From Nocardioides bizhenqiangii (GTDB lineage: Bacteria > Actinomycetota > Actinomycetes > Propionibacteriales > Nocardioidaceae): a stretch of 64,000 nt of DNA. The position numbers and the translations under genes were made by a program. Location: contig NZ_CP141059.1 in assembly GCF_034661235.1 (NCBI RefSeq), positions 2,541,501-2,605,500 on the forward strand, given 5' to 3'. Within the stretch, counting starts at the first letter, position 1, and every line of letters starts with the position of its first letter. This document shows, in pieces, positions 1-8,815 of this stretch. The notes below the pieces were generated by a model that worked only from the letters and a program-made list of their open reading frames with translations, ran no database searches and was not told the origin of the DNA.

Positions 1-143
1 TGCCCATGGCTATCGCCTTCCATCGTTGACTGTCATGGGGATAGACACCGGACCATTGGGAAAGCGGGCGTCGACCGAGCGCCCATTTCTCGGCTTGTGC
101 GGTGTCAGTACCGGGAGAAGACGAGTCCGACGAAGAGGCACCC

Positions 144-1130
144 ATGACGACTGCATTGCTGAACAGGGCGAAGGCCGGCGACGGCGCCGCCTTCCAGGAG
201 CTGATCGACCCGTTCCGCCGCGAGTTGCACGTGCATTGCTACCGGATGCTCGGGTCGTACCAAGACGCCGAGGACGTGCTGCAGGAGACACTGCTTGCGG
301 CATGGACCGGCTTGGCGCGGTTCGAGGGACGCTCGTCGCTGCGGACCTGGCTCTACCGGATAGCCACCAACTCATGCCTCAACGCCCGCCGGTCCGAGAG
401 TCGGCGGCCACCGAAGGAGTGGGACGTGCCACACGTTCAACCGCCGGAGCCCACGCGGCTCGGGGAGGTCCCGTGGCTGGAGCCGTACCCGGATCTCGCT
501 CTAGCCGGGCTGACGATCCCGCTCGGCCCTGAGGCCCGCTACGAGCAGTCCGAGTCGATGTCACTGGCGTTCGTCACCGCGGTGCAGGTGCTGCCGCCGC
601 GGCAGGTAGCGGTGCTCGTCCTGCGCGACGTCCTCGGGTTCCCGGCCCAGGAGGTGGCCGAGATGCTCGAGACGACCGTCAGTGCCGCCAACAGTGCCCT
701 CAAGCGGGCGCGAGCGACCTTGTACCAGCGTCGCGGCGACCCTCCCGCCGTGACGACGCCGGCGGAGCAGGACCTCATCGAGCGATTCGTGCGGGCGTAC
801 GGCTCGGCTGACATCGACGGACTCGTCGCACTCCTCACCGACGACATCTTCATCTCGATGCCGCCGCTGCCGTTCGAGTACGAGGGACTTGATGCCGTCG
901 CCGGGTTCTTTGCCGCCGTCTTCGGCCGCGGTCGGACCGTCGACCTCGTTCCGACCAGCGCCAACGGCCAGCCGGCGTTCGGCGCCTACCTGCGCGGACC
1001 GGACGGGGTGAGCCACGGCAACGGGCTCATCGTGCTGACCTTGAGAGACACCAGGATCTGCGCCATGACCCGTTTCGAGAACGGCGTGCTGCCGCACTTC
1101 GGGTTGCCCCGCTCGCTGCGATCCGAGTAG
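144..1130 (+). CDS. ECF sigma factor with C-terminal SnoaL-like domain (SigG-type)
   Basis: RNA polymerase sigma factor of 328 aa. Region 2 is at about residues 20-85, with RMLGSYQDAEDVLQET and SLRTWLYRIATN. Region 4 is at about residues 145-200, with LPPRQVAVLVLRDVLGF followed by a helix-turn-helix (EVAEMLETTVSAANSALKRA). The remaining ~110 residues resemble the SnoaL-like domain found at the end of SigG/ECF56-type sigma factors, where it is thought to modulate activity instead of an anti-sigma factor; no anti-sigma gene is adjacent. The start at ATG 144 follows a purine-rich GAAGAGG; an upstream in-frame start at 102 is possible. The promoter targets cannot be read from the window. Family assignment is firm; the exact subgroup is less so. 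Confidence 0.88.
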   Translation: MTTALLNRAKAGDGAAFQELIDPFRRELHVHCYRMLGSYQDAEDVLQETLLAAWTGLARFEGRSSLRTWLYRIATNSCLNARRSESRRPPKEWDVPHVQPPEPTRLGEVPWLEPYPDLALAGLTIPLGPEARYEQSESMSLAFVTAVQVLPPRQVAVLVLRDVLGFPAQEVAEMLETTVSAANSALKRARATLYQRRGDPPAVTTPAEQDLIERFVRAYGSADIDGLVALLTDDIFISMPPLPFEYEGLDAVAGFFAAVFGRGRTVDLVPTSANGQPAFGAYLRGPDGVSHGNGLIVLTLRDTRICAMTRFENGVLPHFGLPRSLRSE

Positions 1131-1252
1131 GCGACGCGCGCAGCGTCGGCCGGGCGGGCGAGGTCGGCGCCGGCCTGAGCCGGTCGACCCGGATGTCGCC
1201 CACGTCGCAATCCGCTGGCGACAGCGGCACGGGCTCCCCGATGATGAGCACC

Positions 1253-2047
1253 ATGGATGATCGGGCTCGGTTCCTCGCGGCGTACGACGACCAGCTGCGG
1301 GCCGACGCAGAGACGCCCAGCGCGATCGCGGTGACGGCTCACGGACCGCTGCGGATGGTGACGTTCGCAGGTGGTCGCGGCTTCGTCACCTACCGGGACC
1401 TCGACGGTGCCGACGCCGACGAGATCGGCCGACTCGTTGGCGCGGCGGTGGCGCACTACCAGGCGGATCCCGAGATCACCCGGGTGGAGTGGAAGACGCG
1501 GGGACACGACCACGCCCCCGGACTGCACGAGTGCCTCCTCGACCACGGGTTCGTCGCCGAGGAGACGGAGTCGATCATGATCGGTGAGGCGCGAGGCCTG
1601 GCGGTCGACGTGCCTCTGCCCGACAACGTGACGCTGCGGCAGGTCACCGCGGAGAGCGACGTCCGGGCGATGTGCGCGATGAGCGCGCAGGTGTTCGGCG
1701 ATTCTCCGGCCGAGGAGGTGGCGATGGCTGACGCGTTGCTGAACCGGCTCTCCCTCGACGACGGCATGGAGCTGTGGGTCGCCGAGGTCCAGGGGCAGGT
1801 CGTCTCCGCGGGTCGGCTCGAACCGGTGCCGGGGACCGAGTTCGCCGGCATCTGGGGCGGATCGACCCTGGAGGGGTGGCGTCGTCGGGGGATCTATCGA
1901 GCTCTGACCGCTGCGCGGGCCCGATCGGCACTGCGTCAGGGAAAGACCCTGATCAACAGCGACTCCACCGAGTACTCCCGTCCGATCCTGGAACGGTACG
2001 GCCTTCTCAAGGTCTCCACCACCACGCCGTACCTGTGGAGCCGCTGA
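1253..2047 (+). CDS. GNAT family N-acetyltransferase
   Basis: Predicted acetyl-CoA-dependent N-acetyltransferase, about 264 aa. The GNAT fold is in the C-terminal half: a beta strand (ELWVAEVQGQVVSAGRLEPV) precedes an acetyl-CoA binding segment (TLEGWRRRGIYRALTAARA), which matches the R/Q-x-x-G-x-G/A loop. The N-terminal ~120 residues look like a degenerate first GNAT-like domain. The substrate is unknown. ATG 1253 is chosen because the conserved part begins just after it; in-frame starts at 1193 and 1241 exist. It lies about 120 bp after the sigma factor gene on the same strand and converges on the P450 genes. Confidence 0.75.
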   Translation: MDDRARFLAAYDDQLRADAETPSAIAVTAHGPLRMVTFAGGRGFVTYRDLDGADADEIGRLVGAAVAHYQADPEITRVEWKTRGHDHAPGLHECLLDHGFVAEETESIMIGEARGLAVDVPLPDNVTLRQVTAESDVRAMCAMSAQVFGDSPAEEVAMADALLNRLSLDDGMELWVAEVQGQVVSAGRLEPVPGTEFAGIWGGSTLEGWRRRGIYRALTAARARSALRQGKTLINSDSTEYSRPILERYGLLKVSTTTPYLWSR

Positions 2048-2067
2048 GATCGAGGTCTGCGCGTACG

Positions 2068-3309
2068 TCAGCCGTACCGGACCTGCAGCTCCTTGATGCC
2101 GTTGATCCAGCCGTGCCGCAGCCGCTTGGGTTCAGAGACCTTGGCGATGTCGGGCGCGTGGTCGGCGAGTGCGTCGAAGATCAGCCGGATCTCCTGGCGG
2201 GCGAGGTTGGCGCCGAGGCAGTAGTGGGCACCGTGGCCGCCGAACCCCACGTGCGGGTTGGGGTCGCGGGTGATGTCGAAGCGGAACGGGTCGTCGAAGA
2301 CGTTCTCGTCGAAGTTCGCCGAGGCGTAGAAGATCCCGACCCGCTGTCCTTTATGAACCGGCACTCCCCCGACCTCGACGTCCTCGAGTGCGGTGCGCTG
2401 GAAGACCGTGACCGGCGTCGCCCACCGGACGACCTCGTCGATCATCGTGTCGGGACGCTCGCGCTTCCACAGCTCCCACTGGTCGGGGTTGTCGAAGAAC
2501 GCGTTCATGCCGTGGGTGATCGCGTTCCGCGTGGTCTCGTTGCCGGCCACAGCGAGGATGATCACGAAGTAGCCGAACTCGTCGTCGGTGAGCCCTCGAC
2601 CGTCCTTGTCGGCCTCCAGCAGCCGGGTCACGATGTCGTCACGCGGCGCGGCCTTGCGGTCGGCCGCCATCGCCATCGCATACATCAGCACCTCGGCCGC
2701 GGCCTCCTGGCCGTCTACCTCGGCGAAGTCGGGGTCCTCATTGGCCAGCATCTGGTTGGACCAGTGGAAGAGCTTCTTGCGGTCCTCCTGCGGTACGCCG
2801 AGCAGGTCGGCGATCGCCTGGAGCGGCAGCTCCGCGGCCACCTCCTCGACGAAGTCGCCCGAGCCCCGCTCGACCGCGTCGGCGACGATCCGCTGCGCCC
2901 GGTCCCTCATGATCTGCTCGAGCTGTGCGATCGATCGCGGCGTGAACGCACGCGACACGATGTGCCGCATGGCCGTGTGCTCGGGCGGGTCCTGGTTGAG
3001 GATCATCACTCGCTGCATCTCGACCATCTCGCGCTCCATCCCCTCGGGGAAGCGGATGATCGCGCCGTTCTCGGCGTTGGAGAAGCGCTTGCCGTCCTTG
3101 GAGACGGCGGCGACGTCGGCGTGACCGGTCACGGCCCAGTAGCCGGTGCCGGACTCCGGCGCGAACCCGTCGTACGAGCCTGGCTTCTGCTGCACCCAGC
3201 TGACCGGTGCCGTACGGCGGAGCTCGCGGAACCGGTCGTGCGGGACCGCCGACCAGTTGACGTCGGGGTCGGTGAAGTCGAAGTCGAAGTCCTGCTGGTC
3301 GGTGGTCAT
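2068..3309 (-). CDS. Cytochrome P450, CYP125 type (steroid C26 monooxygenase), copy A
   Basis: Haem-thiolate monooxygenase of 413 aa. It shows the I-helix oxygen-activation motif AVAGNETTRN, the K-helix ExxR (DEVVRWATP region) and the haem-binding loop FGGHGAHYCLGANLAR with the axial cysteine at about residue 364. CYP125 enzymes oxidise the terminal side-chain carbon (C26/C27) of cholesterol or cholest-4-en-3-one to the acid that enters beta-oxidation. This copy lies 7 bp downstream of a second, closely similar P450 on the same strand and is probably co-transcribed with it from the KstR-controlled promoter near 4603. It could be a CYP125 paralogue of altered specificity; phylogeny would be needed to separate CYP125 from CYP142. 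Confidence 0.85.
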   Translation of the reverse strand: MTTDQQDFDFDFTDPDVNWSAVPHDRFRELRRTAPVSWVQQKPGSYDGFAPESGTGYWAVTGHADVAAVSKDGKRFSNAENGAIIRFPEGMEREMVEMQRVMILNQDPPEHTAMRHIVSRAFTPRSIAQLEQIMRDRAQRIVADAVERGSGDFVEEVAAELPLQAIADLLGVPQEDRKKLFHWSNQMLANEDPDFAEVDGQEAAAEVLMYAMAMAADRKAAPRDDIVTRLLEADKDGRGLTDDEFGYFVIILAVAGNETTRNAITHGMNAFFDNPDQWELWKRERPDTMIDEVVRWATPVTVFQRTALEDVEVGGVPVHKGQRVGIFYASANFDENVFDDPFRFDITRDPNPHVGFGGHGAHYCLGANLARQEIRLIFDALADHAPDIAKVSEPKRLRHGWINGIKELQVRYG

Positions 3310-3316
3310 CGCGCGA

Positions 3317-4555
3317 CTACTTGTAGTTGACCTGGAGCTCCTTGATGCCGTTCAGCCAGCCCGATCGCAGTCGCTGCGGTTCGCCGGCCTGGCTGATGTC
3401 CGGGACGAGGTCGGCAAGGGCGTTGAAGATCAGGTTGATCTCCATCCGGGCGAGGTTGGCGCCGATGCAGTAGTGCGCGCCGTGCCCGCCGAAGGCGACG
3501 TGCGGGTTCGGGTCACGCTTGATGTCGAACGTGAACGGGTCGTCGAAGACCTCTTCGTCGAAGTTCGCCGAGGCGTAGAAGAGGCCGACGCGGGCGCCCT
3601 TCTTGATCTCCTGGTCGCCGAGGACGGTGTCCTTGATCGCGGTGCGCTGGAACACGGTGATCGGGGTCGCCCACCGGATCACCTCGTCCACCATCGTGTC
3701 GGGCCGTTCCGCCTTGTAGAGGTCCCACTGGTCGGGGTTCTGGAAAAACGCGTGCATGCCGTGACTGAGCGCGTTCCGGGTCGTCTCGTTGCCCGCCACG
3801 GTCAGCAGGATGACGAAGAAGCCGAACTCGTCGTTGGTGAGCGCGCCGTGCCCGTCCTCCTCCCCGGCGTGGATCAGCTTGCTCACGATGTCGTCGCGCG
3901 GGTTGTCGCGGCGGTCGGTCGCGAGCTGGTCGAAGTACGCGAGGATCTCCATCGAGGCGATCGCGGGATCGATGTCGAAGTCCGGGTCGTCGTAGGCCAT
4001 CATCTGGTTGGACCACTCGAAGAGCTTCCTGCGGTCCTCCTGGGGAACGCCGAGGAAGTCGGCGATCGCCTGCAGCGGCAGCTCGGCGGCGAGGTCCTCG
4101 ACGAAGTCGCCGGAGCCCTTGGCAGCCGCCTCCTCGACGATCTGGTAGGCGCGGTCGCGGAGGTTCTCCTTCAGCGATGCGATCGCACGCGGGGTGAAGC
4201 CGCGGGAGACGATGCCGCGCATCTTGGTGTGGACCGGCGGGTCGTTGTGGATCAGCATCGCGCGCTGGACCTCGACCTGGTCGCGGGTCATGTCCGGCGC
4301 GAACCGGATGATGACGCCGTTCTCGTTCGTCGACCAGTGCTCGTTGTCCTTGGACACCTCGCGCACCTCGTGGTGGCGGGTGCACGCCCAGTAGCCGGTG
4401 TCGAGGAAGCCGGCCCGGGCCTCCGGTGGCTGCTCGACCCAGTGGATCGGCGCGGTGGTGCGCAAGGCCTTGAACTGCTCGTGCGGCAGCGCCACCGCGT
4501 TGATGTCCGGGTTCGTGGGGTCGAACCCGGCAGGGATCAGGTCGGCAACGGTCAC
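3317..4555 (-). CDS. cyp125: Cytochrome P450, CYP125 type, copy B (promoter-proximal)
   Basis: Second P450 of 412 aa, highly similar to its downstream neighbour throughout (shared AVAGNETTRN I-helix, FGGHGAHYCIGANLAR haem loop with Cys at about 363, and the NGIKELQV C-terminus). The start is GTG 4555, preceded by an AAGG Shine-Dalgarno. It is divergent from the thiolase gene fadA5, the same arrangement as cyp125 (Rv3545c) and fadA5 (Rv3546) in M. tuberculosis, which supports the assignment as a side-chain C26 hydroxylase in sterol catabolism. A KstR-type operator lies 48 bp upstream. Which of the two copies is the functional equivalent of mycobacterial CYP125A1 is inferred only from position. 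Confidence 0.87.
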   Translation of the reverse strand: MTVADLIPAGFDPTNPDINAVALPHEQFKALRTTAPIHWVEQPPEARAGFLDTGYWACTRHHEVREVSKDNEHWSTNENGVIIRFAPDMTRDQVEVQRAMLIHNDPPVHTKMRGIVSRGFTPRAIASLKENLRDRAYQIVEEAAAKGSGDFVEDLAAELPLQAIADFLGVPQEDRRKLFEWSNQMMAYDDPDFDIDPAIASMEILAYFDQLATDRRDNPRDDIVSKLIHAGEEDGHGALTNDEFGFFVILLTVAGNETTRNALSHGMHAFFQNPDQWDLYKAERPDTMVDEVIRWATPITVFQRTAIKDTVLGDQEIKKGARVGLFYASANFDEEVFDDPFTFDIKRDPNPHVAFGGHGAHYCIGANLARMEINLIFNALADLVPDISQAGEPQRLRSGWLNGIKELQVNYK

Positions 4556-4602
4556 GTCAGTGGAACCTTTCGGTCGCTCGGGCGGCGATGAACCGGCCCG
4601 GC

Positions 4603-4616
4603 TGGAACACGTTCTA
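4603..4616. promoter_or_regulatory. KstR-type operator upstream of the cyp125 pair
   Basis: The 14-mer TGGAACACGTTCTA matches the known KstR consensus TnnAACnnGTTnnA at every fixed position. KstR is the TetR-family repressor of sterol catabolism, released by 3-oxo-cholestenoyl-CoA. The site lies 48 bp before the P450 start codon, so this transcript has a leader, unlike the fadA5 side. Confidence 0.85.
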
Positions 4617-4617
4617 A

Positions 4618-5868
<1,251 letters not shown>

Positions 5869-5882
5869 GTGCTCGGCCGGGC

Positions 5883-5970
5883 GCGACAGTTTCACCGGCC
5901 GGCCGGTGAAACTGTCGCTCGTAGTGCGAAGTCTCATCGGCCAAGCGCGAGTTTCGTCGGCCAAGCTTGA
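5883..5970. repeat. Intergenic palindrome plus two 20-bp tandem repeat units
   Basis: A perfect 36-bp palindrome (5883-5918, centre 5900/5901) follows fadA5. Each half carries GTTTCACCGGCC. After a 12-bp spacer come two units of a 20-bp repeat, 5931-5950 and 5951-5970, consensus about GTTTCATCGGCCAAGCGAGA. The same elements reappear at 7045-7088 on the far side of the intervening gene. The palindrome can act as a rho-independent terminator for fadA5 (no T tract, as is common in high-GC actinobacteria). Confidence 0.85.
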
Positions 5971-6052
5971 GGATCCGCAACGGCTCGTGGGCTATCCACA
6001 GGCGTGCACCTGACCGGATGCGCTGACCAGGCCCTTCGTGCAGGCTCACGCC

Positions 6053-6991
6053 ATGCTCGAGTGGTTGGCGGACGCACACGGCGTGTTGCTCCGCAGAGAC
6101 GCCGTTGAAAGCGGCATCGATGACAACGCGCTGAGGCGTGCCGTCCTGACGGGGCGGATCGTGCGACTCAGGCAGGGCGCCTACGTCCTAGCACCGGTAT
6201 GGGAGGCGGCAGACAGGGTCGGGCGACACCGGCTTCTGGTCGTGGCGGTCCGGAAGCAGTACGGCAACGACGTGGCGCTCAGCCACACCAGCGCCAACAT
6301 TGAGCAGGGTGGCCCAAGTTGGGGCCTCGATCTCCGCGCCGTTCATCTGACCAATCTGTACGGCGTCGGCGAGCGCTCCAGCGCGAAGGTCGTGCACCAT
6401 CGCGGCATCTGCAGGGCTGGCGACATCACCTGCCTTGACGGAGGTTGGATCACCGCGCCGGCTCGAACGGCGATGGACACAGCGTGTATATCGTCGCGCG
6501 ACCCCGCTGTCGTCGTACTCGACTACTTCCAGCAGAGCGGGCTGGCGACCCGCGAACAGCTCGAGCAAGTCCTGGCATCGATGAAAGCGACGCCTGGTTC
6601 GCTGAGCTTGCTGCCGAAGCTCCGACTCTCAGACGGCAAGGCCGAGTCGGTTGGCGAGACGCGATCTCGGCTGCTCTTCCGGAACGAAGGCTTGCCTGCG
6701 CCGATTGCCCAGTACGAGATACGTCATCCCGCGGGTCACGTTGCCGGCCGCGTCGACTTTGCCTGGCCGGAGCGGAAGGTCATGGCCGAGTTCGACGGGG
6801 TGCAGAAGTACCTTCGCCTCCGACGCAAGGGCGAGTCGCTCGAAGAAGCGATCCTTCGCGAGAAGGCACGCGAGGATCATCTCCGCGAGATCACAGGCTG
6901 GCTGATGGTTCGTCTGGTGTGGGCAGATCTGGACCACCCCGCTGTCACGGCGAACCGCATCCTCCGCGCGTTCGCTCAGGCTGCCGCGTGA
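6053..6991 (+). CDS. AbiEi-like winged-helix plus DUF559-like nuclease-fold protein
   Basis: Protein of about 312 aa. The N-terminal ~80 residues (LADAHGVLLRRDAVESG, then a basic wing RLRQGAYVLAP) resemble the winged helix of AbiEi-type transcriptional regulators (type IV toxin-antitoxin antitoxins). The C-terminal ~100 residues resemble DUF559/very-short-patch-repair-type PD-(D/E)xK domains: a conserved Glu in VGETRSRLL, then RVDFAWPE and VMAEFDG, with a helix carrying REKAREDHLR. No AbiEii-like toxin gene is next to it, so a free-standing role is likely and unknown. Start may be GTG 6038 or ATG 6053. Codon use is less GC-biased than in neighbours, and it is bracketed by repeats, which suggests acquisition. 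Confidence 0.7.
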   Translation: MLEWLADAHGVLLRRDAVESGIDDNALRRAVLTGRIVRLRQGAYVLAPVWEAADRVGRHRLLVVAVRKQYGNDVALSHTSANIEQGGPSWGLDLRAVHLTNLYGVGERSSAKVVHHRGICRAGDITCLDGGWITAPARTAMDTACISSRDPAVVVLDYFQQSGLATREQLEQVLASMKATPGSLSLLPKLRLSDGKAESVGETRSRLLFRNEGLPAPIAQYEIRHPAGHVAGRVDFAWPERKVMAEFDGVQKYLRLRRKGESLEEAILREKAREDHLREITGWLMVRLVWADLDHPAVTANRILRAFAQAAA

Positions 6992-7044
6992 CCGAGCGCC
7001 GGCGCGCCGTACTGGAACGACGAAGCTGTCGCTGGGCCGACGAA

Positions 7045-7088
7045 GTTTCATCGTCCAAGCGAGAGTTTCACCGGCCGGCCGGTGAAAC
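7045..7088. repeat. Second copy of the intergenic repeat/palindrome
   Basis: One 20-bp unit at 7045-7064 (GTTTCATCGTCCAAGCGAGA) runs directly into a perfect 24-bp palindrome at 7065-7088 whose core is identical to that at 5889-5912. The order is unit then palindrome here, but palindrome then units at 5883-5970. It lies between two convergent genes and could act as a bidirectional terminator. Confidence 0.83.
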
Positions 7089-7105
7089 CGTACGGCGCCG
7101 ACCCC

Positions 7106-7990
7106 CTACTGGGAGCCGTAGACGGGCTCCGGGGCCGGGGCCTCGGCGATCAGGGCGCGCAGGGCCGACCCGACCTCCGGCGCGTCCCAGCGCCGCCCGT
7201 TGTCCCGGGACGGGCCGTGGGCCCAGCCGTTCTCGATCGTCAGCCTGCCGCCGTCGATCTCGATCACGCGGCCGGTGACGTCGCTGGCCTCCTCCGACGC
7301 CAGCCAGGCCACGATCGGCGAGTTGTCCTCGGGCAGTGCCATCGCGGAGGTGTCGAACGCGCCCTCGGTCATCCGGGTCTTCGCCACCGGTGCGATCGCG
7401 TTGACGGTGACGCCGTACCGGCCCATCTCCGCGGCGGCGACCAGGGTCAGCCCCGCGATCCCCGCCTTGGCAGCGGAGTAGGTCGCCTGGCCGATCGAGC
7501 CCTGCAGCCCCGCCCCCGACGACGTGTTGATCACCCGGGCCACGCGCTGGCGACCCTCCTTGGCCTCGGCGCGCCAGTACGCGCCGGCATGGCGCAGCGG
7601 CGCGAAGTGTCCCTTGAGGTGCACCCGGATCACCGAGTCCCACTCCTCCTCGGAGGTGTTGACGAGCATCCGGTCGCGCACGAAGCCCGCGTTGTTGACG
7701 AGGACGTCGAGCCCGCCGTAGGTGTCGATCGCCTGCCGCACCATCGCCGCGGCCGCCTCGAAGTCCGCGACGTCGGCGCCGTTGACGACCGCCGCACCGC
7801 CCATCGCCTCGATCTCGGCGACCACCTGGTGGGCCGGCGACTCGCCGGTGTCCTCGCCGGCGAGCGAGACGCCGTAGTCGTTGACGACGACCTTGGCGCC
7901 GTGCCTGGCCAGCTCGAGCGCGTGCGCGCGGCCGATCCCTCGTCCGGCGCCGGTCACGATCGCGACCCGACCTTCCAACAGCTTGCTCAC
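7106..7990 (-). CDS. Short-chain dehydrogenase, sterol ring C/D cluster (Rv3548c-like)
   Basis: NAD(P)-dependent SDR of 294 aa. It has a Rossmann GAGRGIGRAHA motif, an NNAG motif and the YSAAK catalytic Tyr-Lys pair, and a C-terminal region (about residues 225-294) like the 3-hydroxyacyl-CoA dehydrogenase unit of MFE-2 proteins. In M. tuberculosis the equivalent gene pair Rv3548c-Rv3549c also sits divergently beside echA20 and belongs to the KstR2 regulon. The likely role is oxidation of a hydroxyacyl-CoA in side-chain or C/D-ring degradation; the substrate is not shown by the sequence. It overlaps the upstream SDR by 4 bp (ATGA), indicating translational coupling. Confidence 0.82.
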   Translation of the reverse strand: MSKLLEGRVAIVTGAGRGIGRAHALELARHGAKVVVNDYGVSLAGEDTGESPAHQVVAEIEAMGGAAVVNGADVADFEAAAAMVRQAIDTYGGLDVLVNNAGFVRDRMLVNTSEEEWDSVIRVHLKGHFAPLRHAGAYWRAEAKEGRQRVARVINTSSGAGLQGSIGQATYSAAKAGIAGLTLVAAAEMGRYGVTVNAIAPVAKTRMTEGAFDTSAMALPEDNSPIVAWLASEEASDVTGRVIEIDGGRLTIENGWAHGPSRDNGRRWDAPEVGSALRALIAEAPAPEPVYGSQ

Positions 7991-8775
7991 TTGCTCTCTC
8001 CCTGTTCCGGTCCGACGTGGTGGTTCTGTGCGACGTAGAGGAAGACCGGCTGCTCGCCGCCGCCGTGGCAGGCGACGCTGGCACCGGAGACGTACGACGC
8101 GAGGTCGCTGGCCAGGAACGCGACCACCCGCCCGATCTCGGCGAGGTCGGCCATCCGGCCCAGCGGGATGGTGCGCTCGATCTCGGCCACGGTGGCGTCG
8201 CCGCCGTAGTGGTCGGCGGTGTCAGGAGTGCGCACCAGCCCGACGTCGACGGCGTTGACGCGCACCCTCGGTCCCCACTCCATGGCAAGCGACCCGGTCA
8301 ACGCGTCGAGACCCGCCTTGGCGGCGCCGTACGCAGCCGTGCCGGGCGACGGTCGGTTCGCGGACACCGACGAGATGTTGACGATGGCGCCGCCGCGCTC
8401 CTGCTGTTGCATCACCCGGTTGGCCGCCTGGCTCACGTGCAGTGCCGACATCAGGTTGAGGTCGACGAGCTTCTCGTGGAAGCGCGGGGACGCCTCGGCC
8501 GCGAGCGCGTACGGCGCGCCGCCGGCGTTGTTCACCACGACGTCCAGGCGGCCGTGGTCGGCGACGACGCCGGCGACGAGGTCGGCCACCGCCTCCGGCT
8601 CGCGGACGTCGCAGACCCGGTGGTCGGCACCCGCGGGGGGCGCGGCCTCCGAGCGACCGCAGGTCACCACGGTGGCACCGGCCTCGAGGAGGACCTCGGT
8701 GATGCCACGACCGATGCCCTTCGCCCCGCCGGTGACCAGGGCGACCCGGTCGGTCAGGTCGATCGTGAGTGCCAT
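7987..8775 (-). CDS. Short-chain dehydrogenase, sterol ring C/D cluster (Rv3549c-like)
   Basis: SDR of 262 aa with TGGAKGIGRG at residues 15-24, NNAGGAP, the catalytic Ser in NISSVSANR and the YGAAK active-site pair. It is first gene of the leftward arm from the palindromic operator at 8781-8810. ATG 8775 lies 8 bp beyond a TAGGGT -10 hexamer that is part of that palindrome, so the mRNA is probably leaderless. It is placed in HIP (C/D-ring propionate) degradation because the flanking order matches the KstR2 regulon of mycobacteria. The precise reaction is not determined. Confidence 0.82.
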   Translation of the reverse strand: MALTIDLTDRVALVTGGAKGIGRGITEVLLEAGATVVTCGRSEAAPPAGADHRVCDVREPEAVADLVAGVVADHGRLDVVVNNAGGAPYALAAEASPRFHEKLVDLNLMSALHVSQAANRVMQQQERGGAIVNISSVSANRPSPGTAAYGAAKAGLDALTGSLAMEWGPRVRVNAVDVGLVRTPDTADHYGGDATVAEIERTIPLGRMADLAEIGRVVAFLASDLASYVSGASVACHGGGEQPVFLYVAQNHHVGPEQGESK

Positions 8776-8780
8776 GCCAG

Positions 8781-8810
8781 CACCCTACCAAGCAAATGCT
8801 TGGTAGGGTG
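8781..8810. promoter_or_regulatory. Extended palindromic operator/divergent promoter (KstR2 site)
   Basis: The 30-bp segment is a perfect inverted repeat apart from its central two bases. Its core is ACCAAGCAnnTGCTTGGT, and each arm extends outward to TAGGGTG. TAGGGT is a TAnnnT -10 hexamer on both strands (8803-8808 for echA20; 8788-8783 for the SDR), each ending about 8 bp before its start codon. The same core recurs in the fadE30/fadD3 divergent promoter, and the only TetR gene of the locus is kstR2, so it is assigned to KstR2 by inference. Confidence 0.8.
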
Positions 8811-8815
8811 AGGTC

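Noticed and set aside
1774..3330. Plus-strand frame of about 518 codons antisense to the first P450
   Set aside because: Mirror frame of a conserved P450; no family signature and biased composition.
5883..7088. Composite transposon or insertion sequence around the AbiEi-like gene
   Set aside because: The flanking repeats are short palindromes also fitting terminators; there is no transposase and no target-site duplication visible.
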